A stretch of DNA of 64,000 bases from Cladorhizidae sp. MBARI D1340-BT2 (GCA_028752905.1 JAQNBH010000017.1:38649929-38713928); one strand, 5' to 3'. Counted from the stretch's first letter, positions 34,396 to 44,329 are shown. The notes: generated by a model not told the origin, from the sequence alone. A program made the numbers and translations.

Positions 34396-35194
34396 CTATA
34401 GACAAAATAGCCAAGACAAGTTGTGTTGTGTACATTATTGCAGAGACATTTATAACAAGACCCTAAAAAATTATTCCACTTGAATGAAATCTGCCAAATT
34501 CTATGAAATTATGTATCAAATACAAACACTTATCTGAATCAGTAAAGCATAGGCCTAATTTGTTGTGGAGAATACATGTATTGGAGGCTTATGAAATCTT
34601 TGACATTGACACTTTATGCCCACATGACCAGCACAATCTGAACCAGTAAAGCTGTGGAGAAAACACCACAAGCAAGTGGTGAATTATTTACATACCAAAG
34701 ACAATAAAACTGATGCTGCTCTTACAATACCACTTGTTCTCTAGCCACTGTATCACAGCATTATGCAACATTCTGTAAATAGTATACAACCTTCCGCAGG
34801 AAGACATGTGGGTCCTTCTCTGTTCGCACCATGACTGACCTGAAAATTCAAATATTAACCTTGTTAGATCAACACCATAGGTAAATGGAATTATTGGTAT
34901 AATGAAAAGACAAAGTTATATATATATATATCTTGACAAAACGTCGGACACATGTGTACATCATGACTGTTAGAATGTAGGGCAAGGGCAAGAGGGAGGT
35001 GGGGTAGAAATGCAATTACATTTTAAAGAAAAGGATTAAGATAGCTAAGTTAGATAGTTACGTTATCCATTTTTGGAGCTTGTGGGTGGCAAATATTTGC
35101 TGAGAGCAAGATATTGCTAGTTGTGAGGCCTTCACAAGGATGGGTACGGATTGTTTAGTGTGTTCTATTGGTAGGTACTTATCTGTAGATATCT
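34396..35194. other. No firm gene; possible upstream exons of the integrase-like gene
   Basis: Minus-strand exon-like pieces with GTATGT donors occur at about 34780-34700, but contain stops in the frame that would join them. A TATATATATATA run lies at 34917-34931. Confidence 0.3.
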
Positions 35195-35402
35195 GTCTCC
35201 CAGAAATGCCTTAGCTATACGAGTATATTATCTGTAGATATCTGTCTCCCAGCAATGGCTTAGCTATGCGAGTAATACTATCTGTCTCTCAGCAATGGCT
35301 TAGCTACGCGAGTAATACTATCTGTAGATATCTGTCTCCCAGCAATGGCTTGGCTAAGAGTAATACTATCTGTAGATATCTGTCTCCCAGCAATGGCAGG
35401 GG
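35195..35402. repeat. ~47-bp minisatellite
   Basis: Four to five units of TATCTGTAGATATCTGTCTC and CCAGCAATGGCTTAGCTA with trimmed spacers. Confidence 0.9.
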
Positions 35403-35789
35403 TTTTCTGACTTGCGTGGCCGGAAGGAAATTCCGGGTTTGCACATGCGCAGTTGGGTGAAGTGCGAGTTTGTAATAACGATTCCCCTCTGACCACAGAG
35501 GAAGAAGAGAGGACTCTGTCTCTGGTGTCAATGGATACGGTTAACACAATGCAATATCTCATGTATGATGATATTCATGGAGAAAAGCAGACCAGAAGAT
35601 AAGATACGTGATGAGAGAGCTAGTGAGGGATGGTAGAAGAAAGAAAGACAAGAACAGCCAAACAAGATCTGGAATATTTCAGACAGAGCCAGGAAGGTAT
35701 GTTGACTCTTCTAAGCCAAACAAACTGAAAAGATTTTGACCCCAAAGAAAAATCTAATGGCAATACCGAGATAACAGACAAGCCTTCTG

Positions 35790-36276
35790 ACTACATGCAG
35801 ATTTGAACAAGCCATGGAGTGTAACGAAGAGCCGCAGGAATGTTGGGCCAAGTTGTTGGCAATACAATTGTCTGGCAGAGTCTAATCCATTTACAACACT
35901 AGGGTGCCAACAGAGATGAGGAATGACTATATATAACAGCATTAAAATGACATTGTTGGACTCCTTTGGTGACACGGTACTGCAAGCCTGCAGAGAATGA
36001 TGGACTATGAAAAGGAAACATGGAGAGTCTGCACAGGAGCTGGTTGTATGAATAGGAGCTAAAATCAAAAGACGACTCGAAGGCGGTAAAGATAAACGTA
36101 TTATTGACCAATTGTCACTCTACAAATTTTTGTCGACACTTGCGTTTGATGTTACTTCATTCGTACTAGGAAGAAATCCTAAGACAGCGATGGAGGCAGC
36201 TCACTTGGAAACAGAGTACCAAATCTCACAATGTTGGAAGTCTAGACCTAGTTATCAGCCTGGGTATGACCGACAC
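35790..36276 (+). pseudogene. Gypsy gag-like region, frameshifted
   Basis: Across frames the plus strand reads EPQECWAKLLAIQLSGR, then YNTRVPTEMRNDY, LLDSFGDTV, and TLAFDVTSFVLGRNPKTAME. The W...LL...L.G.A pattern followed by a leucine-rich region and RNPKT is what gag/capsid proteins of this retroelement class show. At least three frame changes and stops break it. Confidence 0.6.
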
Positions 36277-36425
36277 TGTATGAAGGGGGAACAACCGAAC
36301 AAGTCACAATAGTTGTAAGCAACTTTTACTCAATCATCACCACTAGAACATTATGTCATCTAACCATACACGTGATCGTGAGTCACGAATAATTTGTGAT
36401 TGTGAGCATGAATGATTATACTACA
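36277..36425 (-). repeat. 3' LTR of the nested element
   Basis: A 149-bp copy differing from its partner by only a few substitutions. It is preceded, on the minus strand, by the polypurine tract at 36426-36435. Confidence 0.9.
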
Positions 36426-36439
36426 TCTCCCCTTTAAGA

Positions 36440-37300
36440 TGTTGTGCGTAGTCATAACATCTAAAATAGTTTAGTTCCAAGTTTTGTCCTCGATGAGGCA
36501 CTGTGGTGGGTGTGACAGAGTGGTCTTGGAGGGTCCGGTGGTGTGGCTGGAACTGGGTCTGGACCCTGAAGAACGATGGCGATGGGTCCCGGAGCATGAA
36601 TGGTGGTGGTGATATGCTTGCGAAGGAATCGCCTGTTGCGGACGAGAATGCTGCCGGATTGAGTGCGGATGAAATATCGCCGATGTGGTACAGTGGCTGT
36701 GATGATTCCGTAGATGTCCCACCACTAAGAAACAGTGTTCTGGATGGCAACATGGGAGCCAACGTGTAGATCTGGAAGCTCGTGAGCATGTTGATCGTAG
36801 TAGTCTTCAGCTTTCGCGAGGGACTCCTCGGCGTCCGACGAATGGCATTGCCACTCTGGAGCAAAGGATCGCCTGTGTGCCGGGAGAGTGTCTTGTATTG
36901 GGTGGCCATAAAGCTTCTGTGCTGGGGATTGGCCATCTCTCCTGGAGGGTGTGTTCCTATACTGGAGTAGGGCATGGAAAAGCTTGTCCTGGTTGACTGA
37001 GCATCCTGTCCAAGCCGTGGTGATGATCTTATGCATGGATTTGACAGTTGCCTCAATCTTGCCATTACTTTGAGGATAGCGTGGGCTGGACATCTTGTGT
37101 GTAACATTCCAGTCCCGGAGGAATGACTGGAATTTCATGGAGGTGAATTGCAGACCTCCATCAGACCAGAGGACGTCTGGTGCGGCGGTGATGGTGTGGA
37201 CAGAGTGGTAGACATCGATGTCGTGCTCTGCGATGTCCTCTCCTGGTTTTGGTTTCGAGCATGGGTGGCGAGAAAGTGCATCGGCAGCATCATTGTCTTT
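36440..37300 (-). pseudogene. Ty3/Gypsy pol remnant (RNase H end joined to integrase C-part)
   Basis: On the minus strand, ALSRHPCSKPKPGEDI (end of the RT-RNase H linker) passes within about 25 codons to DVLWSDGGLQFTSMKFQSFL. The latter is the second catalytic Asp block of the integrase core; PQSNGKIEATVKSMHKII, with the catalytic Glu, follows and then the C-terminal region QKLYGHPIQDTLPAHRR. The reading frame shifts near 36760. The zinc-binding part and first Asp of integrase are absent, so no functional enzyme can be made. Confidence 0.85.
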
Positions 37301-37304
37301 GCCT

Positions 37305-37358
37305 TTGGCTAGGGCTAGGACTAGGGCTAGGGCTAGGGCTAGGGCTAGGGCTAGGGCA
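37305..37358. repeat. GGGCTA hexamer array
   Basis: Eight or nine tandem CTAGGG/GGGCTA hexamers, one variant GGACTA, inside the nested LTR element. They resemble a telomere-type hexamer but differ from TTAGGG. Confidence 0.9.
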
Positions 37359-37707
37359 AGTCAGATGCAAAGTACTTCTCCACTTTCGATGCCTACAGGT
37401 TGTCCATGATGTTTAGCGTATCACGTGACATGCACAAATTAAGTGCGTGGACCTGGGTCACTGCAGGTTCGGTGGCTAGAGCAGAGAGGGCTCAGTAGGC
37501 ATTCCTTGCTTCACCCAAGCGAGGAAGTCTGTCCCTCTGTCGATGTCCAGGTCCAGTTTCGGTAGATCGCCGGCCCTGAATGTATAAGGCATGATGAGCG
37601 AGCCGACGAATACCCCAAATTGGGACGAAAACGATGGTAGGTTTCAAGGTGTGGTCACTTTTGACGTCGGTGAAACACTCCTTAGGTCCGAATAATTCGC
37701 AGCGCCA

Positions 37708-37856
37708 TGTATGAAGGGGGAACAACCGAACAAGTCACTATAGTTGTAAGCAACTTTTACTCAATCATCACCACTAGAACATTACGTCATCTAACAATAT
37801 ACGTGATAGTGAGTCACGAATAATTAGTGATTGTGAGCATGAATGATTGTACTACA
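37708..37856 (-). repeat. 5' LTR of the nested element
   Basis: The 149-bp direct partner of 36277-36425, adjacent to the primer-binding-site-like TGGCGCTGCGAA on the inner side. Confidence 0.9.
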
Positions 37857-38119
37857 GACACAATAACGATGGTTCATAGAGGAGAGAAAAGTATGAGCAC
37901 AAAGAAGTGAAGAGAGAACCAACCTCTACTTTAGCTGCTAGTGAAAGGTTGATAAAAGTGGAATGCTCACTAAAACAGCAACATGATAGCGGTCCAAGAA
38001 CACATACATGTGTATTTGAGCCATGAGAAAGGACACAAAAGGCCAAAATGTCCCAGAAGAATACATAAATAGGATTTATTCTCACAACAGAGTGGCTTTT
38101 GTTTGTGGCAAAGTGGGTG

Positions 38120-38400
38120 AAATTCAATGTAACTTTTTAAGATTGGATGCTGGAAGCGACTGTGTGTGGTGTTGTCTAGCCACGACTTGTGAAAGCAGAG
38201 CAGTCCCTTGATGAAGACATAAATGTCCAAGGATTTGGTGACAAGTCAGTACACTCGTATCCAATGGCTAGAGTGCAATTCAAAATTGGAGGAAACCTTG
38301 AGGAATGCGACGTTGCTGTGACAGAAGACGTTGAACCAGCAGATGCTCTCTTGGCATGGACCTTGAGTGTTATGATAGTGCATGGGAGCTATGAGAGATG
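38120..38400 (+). pseudogene. Gypsy aspartic protease region
   Basis: Codons read LRLDAGSDCV (the catalytic D-S/T-G region, here DAGS), then KAEQSLDEDINVQGFGDKSV and ARVQFKIGGNLEECDVAVTE, then EPADALL. This matches the two-sheet protease fold of Ty3/Gypsy pol. Frame changes occur near 38155 and 38365. The DAGS motif replaces the usual DTG/DSG. Confidence 0.65.
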
Positions 38401-38779
38401 TGCGAATCTGAGAATAAACTTTGATCCCATGTGTTGAGGACGAGAGCTCAGGCAGCTGCAGAAGATATCCAATAGCAACAGGACGATGAAGCTACTGCAC
38501 AGTCGGGAGCTAACACCATCAACCTAAGTGATATCTACAATTTCGATGATTCTCTCTTCTCACAGGACAACAAGTTCAGACAGACTGTCCCGGAGAGTGA
38601 CAATCTTGTTACTTCTCCCTTCTTTGGCAAATGACAGTGCCAAAGATGCACTAGTCCAAGAAGAGGAGAATGATCAAACATTGGAATTGCTAAGACAACT
38701 TGTTGACATTCCAGATGCCAGATACAGTTTTAATTATAAGAAGAAGATGAACTAGGCACTATCTGGACGAGAGTTGTCG

Positions 38780-39170
38780 TACCTGATGGTAAGGCAGTAA
38801 TAAAGCTTGGTCATTCTACAAAGACAGGAGGATATCTTGGAGTAAAGAAGATAGCAGTCAAGCTACGTAAACACTTCACCTGGCCTGGTATATCAAGAGA
38901 TATCAAGAAGTGGTGCTCTACCTGTCCTGAATGCCAGAAAGTGGCTAGAAACTCTCAGCAAGCTCCTCTAATTCCAATACCAAGAATCGACTTAACATTT
39001 AGTCGTGTGGCATTTGACATTGGACCTTTGCCAAGAACAATGACAGGATATAAATATATTTTGACTTCTATGTGTTATGCCAGCAAATATCCAGAAGCAA
39101 TAGCCTTGAAGAGAGTGAATGCCAGGAACCTGCAAAGAACAGATATGATACACAACACCATAATCATCAT
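38780..39170 (+). pseudogene. Gypsy integrase N-terminal region
   Basis: The frame reads VVPDGKAVIKLGHSTKTGGY, KIAVKLRKHFTWPGISRDIK, then WCSTCPECQKVARNSQQ (the H2C2 zinc-binding module with CxxC). It continues with RVAFDIGPLPRTMTGYKY and CYASKYPEAIALKRVNA, the first part of the catalytic core. It stops there; the DDE domain is cut off, and one residue is missing in the usual FDIVGPLP block. Confidence 0.85.
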
Positions 39171-39276
39171 CCCTGTGTGGCTGGCCCCCTAATTATCATC
39201 CCTATCATGTGGCTGGCCTAATCGGAGGGTGTGTGGAATATTTGATGTGAGAGTTGTTTTTAAATTGGCATGTCAT

Positions 39277-39535
39277 TTAGAAAGTGTACATCGGTGAAAC
39301 AATGAGGAGGTTGGAGACCTGAATCAAGGAGCATAAAGATGCTTGCAGAAGGGGAGAAGTCTGCTAAGCAGAGCATCCATGGCACCAACTCCACCGAATA
39401 TTGTCAGAAAAGACCTCTGGTAATTGATAATCAGAAATGGAGAGAGTTACTTGTGAAGGAAGCTTTGCACATCCACGTTACACCTAGGGATCAGTTCTTC
39501 AATTGAGATGTAAGGCTTGAGCTGTCCAATTGCTG
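39277..39535 (+). pseudogene. Penelope-like element GIY-YIG endonuclease fragment
   Basis: The plus strand reads KVYIGETMRRLET, a stop, then IKEHKDACRRGE. In the next frame it reads HGTNSTEYCQKRPLVIDN, QKWRELLVKEALHI and LELSNCW. VYIGET...R..EHK and W...L..EALHI are the signature of the C-terminal GIY-YIG nuclease of Penelope-like retroelements. The stop within the motif and one frameshift make it non-functional. No reverse transcriptase precedes it. Confidence 0.75.
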
Positions 39536-39837
39536 GGTGTTGAATTGTCAAGTTAAACCACACCCACCTTTGTCTGTCTGATGTCCTGAGTGTGAAGATC
39601 TGCAGGCCAAACTGGAACTAGCACTGAGATGTGACGACATAGGATTCAGACCATCTAGGGGCAACAGAGAAGACAAACAATCCAAATAAAACATCAATGG
39701 AGACACTTTTGGAGAGAAGGAGATTGAGAGAAATAAAGATGCTCCCCCCCAGAAGGCATGAACAGATGGGTAGTGAATCTAACAGAGAAGAAAACAAGTT
39801 CTTGCTTTGGATCTTAATTTTTTCCATGTTCCAAAGA

Positions 39838-40439
39838 GACTACGGAGCTCTAAAGTTGTAACCACAAGTTAAAAAAATAAAAAAGTAAAAAATACCCTCG
39901 GTCCCCCTTTAGACGGCTGTAACAGCTTTTTGTCAAATTCTGGTTTCCAATCGCCATTCACAGCATAACTAGGTAAAAATATTTTTTTTGCCCTAACCTT
40001 GTATATCATTTTGAAGCTCTTTCCTTGCTCTCTGTGTTCAACGATCAATTTTTTTTTTAATCATAATAATAAAAAGTTATGTTGCTTAGTGGGCGTGGCA
40101 TCTATATGAACCCAGCAAACAGTGGGAATAAAAAAAATATATATATCTGATCATTGATAACAAAGAGTAATGCATTATCTAAACAAACAACAAATTTGAA
40201 GTCATTTGATCCAATATCCAAGATGGGAAGCTGTGAATGGTAATTTTGAGGAGGTCTGATGGCTGCAGGTACCTAGATAGAAAAACACCTGTAAATATAT
40301 CATTATACATATTACTTGAAAGCACATAGAAAGAGCTATCTTTTGACACAAAAATTATATTTGTAGGCCTAGAAACCTAAAAGTTATGATGGTTTTTACT
40401 TCGTGGCATGTTTTTTGTGGTACCCCCACAAGCACCCCC
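39838..40439. mobile_element. Right half of a TTAA foldback element
   Basis: It begins inside the arm with TACGGAGCTCTAAAGTTGTA, as at 16248-16270, and ends GTACCCCCACAAGCACCCCC just before TTAA (40440-40443), as at 16537. The left half is missing. It lies 0.7 kb upstream of the NLR gene. Confidence 0.75.
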
Positions 40440-40443
40440 TTAA

Positions 40444-40830
40444 TAAACCAAAGCCTAGACCATCACTGGCTCAGCGGGTCAAAGTACCTCTAGCCTACAA
40501 GACCACACCCATGATGCACACAAGATGAGATGAAGTGTCACTTATTTGTAGTCTTTCTACCCTATTTACACCTACTGCCCTTATTAAAGTAGGTGGAGCT
40601 AGATAATGATTACTATACATGCTCCAAACATTCCCCACCCCCTCCAGCACTGCACACATGCACACACATACACACATACACATGTGGTTTTGTGGCTTCC
40701 TGCATGCCTGGCATGTGTGGGAGGGGCAGCCCTCAAGGGCCAACTTAATTAGTGCCAGGCAGGAAGTGAGCTGGAGCATAAAGGGACACGCCCGTAGCCT
40801 TGAGATCAAACTTGCTGGTCCTGTATCTCT
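40444..40830. other. 5' flank of the NLR gene
   Basis: Unique sequence with an ACACACATACACACAT patch near 40655. No clear TATA box or upstream exon is visible. An in-frame stop (41075-41077) separates any upstream frame from the NLR start. Confidence 0.4.
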
Positions 40831-40834
40831 TAAC

Positions 40835-41116
40835 CTTTGTGATCTATCATCTCTCGAATTTTGTGATCTATCATCTCTCGAATTTTGTGATCTATCATCT
40901 CTCGAATTTTGTGATCTATCATCTCTCGAATTTTGTGATCTATCATCTCTCGAATTTTGTGATCTATCATCTCTCGAATTTCGTAATCAGTACCTCTCGA
41001 ATTTTGTGATCTATCATCTCTCGAATTTTGTGTCAACACTCTCGAATATTGTGATCAGCACCTCTCGAATTTCGTAATCAACACCTCAAATTTTGTGATC
41101 AGCACTTCTCGAACTT
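40835..41116. repeat. 24-bp minisatellite just upstream of the NLR start
   Basis: About 12 units, each containing TTTTGTGATCTATCATCTCT followed by CGAA. The first seven are nearly identical; the last ones decay into GTGATCAGCACTTCTCGAA. The array ends 18 bp before the start codon, so it probably forms the 5' untranslated region or core promoter. Confidence 0.95.
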
Positions 41117-41134
41117 CCCATCGCTGTCTCTGAG

Positions 41135-44100
41135 ATGTCTGCTTCAGCTGAACACGCCCCTCAGCTGCCTGCCAACAAGGAGCACCAGGTCCTGCAGAAG
41201 CACCATGATGACTTGCTGGCTCAAGTGGCAACCACCAAACTCGTGCATTTCTCAGCGGAGTTGTGCAGGTCGCAGGTCATCTCCCAGAAAGTGCATGATG
41301 TCTTTGCCTCCCTGGACGATGCCCTGGAGCCCAAGCTCACACTAAGGTACTTACTGCAGGGTGTGTGTGAGGGAGTGAAACAAGATGTCTCAGTGTTCCA
41401 CAGGTTCCTCGGTGTCCTTGCTGGGTATGGAGGGCCTGCCAAACAGCTGGCTAGCCGCCTGAGGGATGAGTCATTAGAGGGGTGGGCTCTAGCTGATGGG
41501 ACAGGCCGTGGCCGGGAGGTAGGTGGTGGCCTCTATCTTGTAGAAGCCGATCTTCATAAATTGATGGAAGTTCTTGCTGAAGTGAGTGATAGTTGGGAGC
41601 TCTTAGGCACAGCCTTGCAGCTGCCTCATCATGTCATAGACGACTGCAGGCGCAGCACTAATCGACAAAGCATGACCAACATTCTCCGTGAGTGGATCTT
41701 GCGTAACCACTCAGACAAGAACACTCTGAAGAGCCTCCAGCTTGCACTGGCCAGCAAGCTAGTGGGGAGAGCTGGTGTCGCACAGACCTTAGAGATGAGA
41801 TTCAGAGAGTGTCTGAGGCCATCCCAGACAACACCGATGCCAAAGCCCCCCAGGTCAGAGTCCCCCCTGAGGGTAGCTTACCTGTCTAGCAAGACTGAAG
41901 TAACTGATGGCAAGTCTGCACTCTTGGAGGTGCAAGTTAGTGACAATGAGGGAGTGTCCTACCTGTGGATGAGGGAGGGCCAGCCCTTAACTGACGGCCT
42001 GGCTTACTCAGGTGCACACACACCCATCCTTGCTATCAGGTCAGCCCGGCAAGGAGCTCAAGGCAAGTACACCTGCCACATCACTAGAGGCAGTGAGGAA
42101 GTCATTAGTCAATCTGTTCCATTGACTGTAAGCTTTCTTCCAGAGAAGGAACATCTTCTCAAGCTCTATTCCAAGACTAGAGAAGTCCCCCGAGACTCTT
42201 GGCCTCCGAGGGTGACTAACACCTTCATTGATCTCGCTCTCATCACCAAGAGCACCGAGGTTACCGATGTTTACGAATCCTCTATTCATGGAGACATCGA
42301 CGATGTTTTAGAGACCAAGGAAAAGATTGACTTTGAGGCCATGTTTGGAGAGTACAAGAGTGGGGCACTGGTGCTGATCGAGGGTCGGCCGGGAAGTGGC
42401 AAGACAACTTTGCTGCACAAGGTCTCCCGGGATTGGGCCACATGTGGGGACGTACTGAAGGGTGCAAAACTAACCTTGCATGTTCCTCTCCGACACCTAG
42501 CTAATAGAACCACTGAAAATTTGTCAGATCTTCTCGGCTTTCTCTACCAGAACAGAGGAGAATGTGAGAAGGTGGTCACAGACATTACGCAATCTAAAGG
42601 CAAGGGTGTGTGTTTTATACTTGATGGATTGGACGAGTTCCATCCCCAAGAGGAAACCAAGTCCATTATCCATCGGTTACTATACGAGGAATGCCTTCCC
42701 GAGGCAATGATCGTCGTGGCATCGCGACCAGTGGCCACTGAGAAACTAAGGTCTGCACTTAATGTTAACAGACGTGTTGAGGTGCTGGGCTTCAGTCCTG
42801 AGCAAATCCTTGAATATGTGGACAAATACCCCTTCACTTCACACCCGCCCAATAGTAGCTCACCAGCTCAACTGAAAGCACATCTAAAATCCCATCCCAA
42901 CCTACTCCACATGTGCTATCTGCCAGTACATGCTGCCATGATATGCTTCCTCTACGAGCATGAGCGAGGGATTCCAGCAAATGAGGCAGATATCTACGAA
43001 CATTTTACAAAATTTATTGTCTTACGCAATCTAAAGCGTGCTAATGCAGCAGCTACACTCCCTTCACTGAAAGATTTACGAGGAAGGGACAAGAAATGTT
43101 TCCGCAAGATCTGCAGACTCGCCTTTAATATGACCACCAACTCCTCACAAACTGTTCGCCAGAGTGAAACCGACGATCTACTTTCCCTTTGTACTGGCCC
43201 GGATGATACGCCTACCCTTGGCTTGCTAACAGTGGACAGAACAGCTAAACTAGACCAACTGGACAATACCTACACCTTTCTCCACCTCACCTTCCAGGAA
43301 TATCTGGCAGCACTCCACTTAGCTCAACTTAAAAATAGAGAACAAAAGAAGATTGTCACCCAATATGCAGCAGCGAAGCACATGCGTGTCGTATGGAAGT
43401 TTTTCTGCAGCATAGTCAAGACTGAAGACAAACTAGCAGAAATACAGCGTATAATGTGGCCTGCAGATAGGAAGAGATCAAAAGATATCTTGTATGAGGT
43501 CCACTGTGCATTTGTGTCTCAACAACGTCTGCTCTGTGATAACTTAGTAGAGAGAAGAGCTGGTGAGCTTGACTTTAATTACTCTACTCTCACACCTTCT
43601 GACATGACTGCTGTTGGCTATGTCATCACCACTGCTTCCCAACCTGTCACAGGCCTATCCATGCAGAGTTGTCTCTTAGATGCTGCACATGTTACAGCAC
43701 TACTGAGAGAAGTTAGCCTCAACAAGCTAAACTCTATACAAACATTGAATTTCTCTGATAACAAGATTGGTGACGAAGGTGCAGTGGCTCTGGCAGGTGC
43801 ACTCAAGACTTGTAATAATCTACAACAACTGACGCTCGATGATAACAAGATTGGTGACGAAGGTGCAGTGGCTCTGGCAGGTGCCCTCAAGACTTGTAAT
43901 AATCTACAAGAACTGTGGCTCTATTATAACAATATTGGTGAAGAAGGTGCAGTGGCTCTGGCAGGTGCACTCAAGACTTGTAATAATCTACAAATACTGT
44001 GGCTCAGTAATAACAATATTGGTGAAGAAGGTGCAGTGGCTCTGGCAGGTTCACTCAAGACTTGTAATAATCTACAAAAACTGGGGCTCCATAATAACAA

Positions 44101-44329
44101 TATTGTTGACGAAGGTGCAGTGGCTCTGGCAGGTGCACTCAAGACTTGTAATAATCTACAACGACTGGATCTCCATAATAACAATATTGGTGAAGAAGGT
44201 GCAGTGGCTCTGGCAGGTGCACTCAAGACTTGTAATAATCTACAACAACTGGAGCTCTATAATAACAAGATTGGTGCTAATGGTCGTTCTGCTTTAAAAC
44301 AACTCAAGTGTGACGACATCAGTCTCTGA
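41135..44329 (+). CDS. NLR-type innate immune receptor: Death, Ig-like, NACHT, LRR
   Basis: An intact single-exon gene of 1064 codons. Residues ~15-110 form a helical N-terminal domain that I cannot assign (CARD-like possible). Residues ~133-225 look like a Death domain (SDSWELLGTALQLPHHVIDD, NILREWI). Residues ~243-334 look like an Ig-like domain (SYLWMREGQPL and GKYTCHI give the W and the YxC pair). The NACHT ATPase follows at ~410-570, with Walker A GRPGSGKTT (417-425) and Walker B FILDGLDEF (494-502). A post-NACHT helical region includes FLHLTFQEYLAALHLA. Seven 28-residue LRRs (866-1060) share IGDEGAVALAGALKTCNNLQ. NLRs sense microbial or damage signals in the cytosol, oligomerise by NACHT and signal through death-fold domains. 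The start is the first ATG after an in-frame stop 60 bp upstream. ATTAAA near 44460 is a possible polyadenylation signal. There is no signal peptide or membrane segment. Confidence 0.93.
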   Translation: MSASAEHAPQLPANKEHQVLQKHHDDLLAQVATTKLVHFSAELCRSQVISQKVHDVFASLDDALEPKLTLRYLLQGVCEGVKQDVSVFHRFLGVLAGYGGPAKQLASRLRDESLEGWALADGTGRGREVGGGLYLVEADLHKLMEVLAEVSDSWELLGTALQLPHHVIDDCRRSTNRQSMTNILREWILRNHSDKNTLKSLQLALASKLVGRAGVAQTLEMRFRECLRPSQTTPMPKPPRSESPLRVAYLSSKTEVTDGKSALLEVQVSDNEGVSYLWMREGQPLTDGLAYSGAHTPILAIRSARQGAQGKYTCHITRGSEEVISQSVPLTVSFLPEKEHLLKLYSKTREVPRDSWPPRVTNTFIDLALITKSTEVTDVYESSIHGDIDDVLETKEKIDFEAMFGEYKSGALVLIEGRPGSGKTTLLHKVSRDWATCGDVLKGAKLTLHVPLRHLANRTTENLSDLLGFLYQNRGECEKVVTDITQSKGKGVCFILDGLDEFHPQEETKSIIHRLLYEECLPEAMIVVASRPVATEKLRSALNVNRRVEVLGFSPEQILEYVDKYPFTSHPPNSSSPAQLKAHLKSHPNLLHMCYLPVHAAMICFLYEHERGIPANEADIYEHFTKFIVLRNLKRANAAATLPSLKDLRGRDKKCFRKICRLAFNMTTNSSQTVRQSETDDLLSLCTGPDDTPTLGLLTVDRTAKLDQLDNTYTFLHLTFQEYLAALHLAQLKNREQKKIVTQYAAAKHMRVVWKFFCSIVKTEDKLAEIQRIMWPADRKRSKDILYEVHCAFVSQQRLLCDNLVERRAGELDFNYSTLTPSDMTAVGYVITTASQPVTGLSMQSCLLDAAHVTALLREVSLNKLNSIQTLNFSDNKIGDEGAVALAGALKTCNNLQQLTLDDNKIGDEGAVALAGALKTCNNLQELWLYYNNIGEEGAVALAGALKTCNNLQILWLSNNNIGEEGAVALAGSLKTCNNLQKLGLHNNNIVDEGAVALAGALKTCNNLQRLDLHNNNIGEEGAVALAGALKTCNNLQQLELYNNKIGANGRSALKQLKCDDISL
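43741..44290 (+). repeat. 84-bp coding tandem repeat (LRR units)
   Basis: The LRR units are near-identical in DNA: GAAGGTGCAGTGGCTCTGGC and ACTTGTAATAATCTACAA recur every 84 bp. Differences cluster in the few codons after AATCTACAA (the variable xLxLxx positions), the ligand-facing side of an LRR. Frames on other strands here are shadows. Confidence 0.95.

Larger units (their letters stand above)
36277..37856 (-). mobile_element. Small internally deleted LTR retrotransposon with 5-bp duplication
   Basis: Two direct repeats of 149 bp (36277-36425 and 37708-37856) start TGTATGAAGGGGG and end ACTACA. The outer flanks are both GACAC (36272-36276 and 37857-37861). Next to the right repeat, on the minus strand, lies TGGCGCTGCGAA, a primer-binding-site-like TGG start. 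Next to the left repeat lies the purine tract AAAGGGGAGA. The interior keeps the end of RNase H (ALSRHP) and the second half of integrase, so most of pol is deleted. All hallmarks of retrotransposition are present. Confidence 0.92.
35640..39190 (+). mobile_element. Decayed Ty3/Gypsy LTR retrotransposon
   Basis: The parts recognisable on the plus strand, in the expected order, are a gag-like region (35790-36276), an aspartic protease region (38120-38400) and integrase (38790-39170). The reverse transcriptase and RNase H between protease and integrase are missing, so it is internally deleted. A second, smaller LTR element (36277-37856) is inserted at the end of gag. I could not identify this element's own LTRs, so the limits are approximate. 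Confidence 0.75.

Noticed and set aside
40619..41077. In-frame N-terminal extension of the NLR
   Set aside because: The frame ends at a stop at 41075-41077, before the NLR ATG, and most of it is the 24-bp repeat.
43839..44297. Plus-strand 152-codon frame overlapping the NLR
   Set aside because: Shadow frame of the 84-bp LRR coding repeat, with no independent signal.
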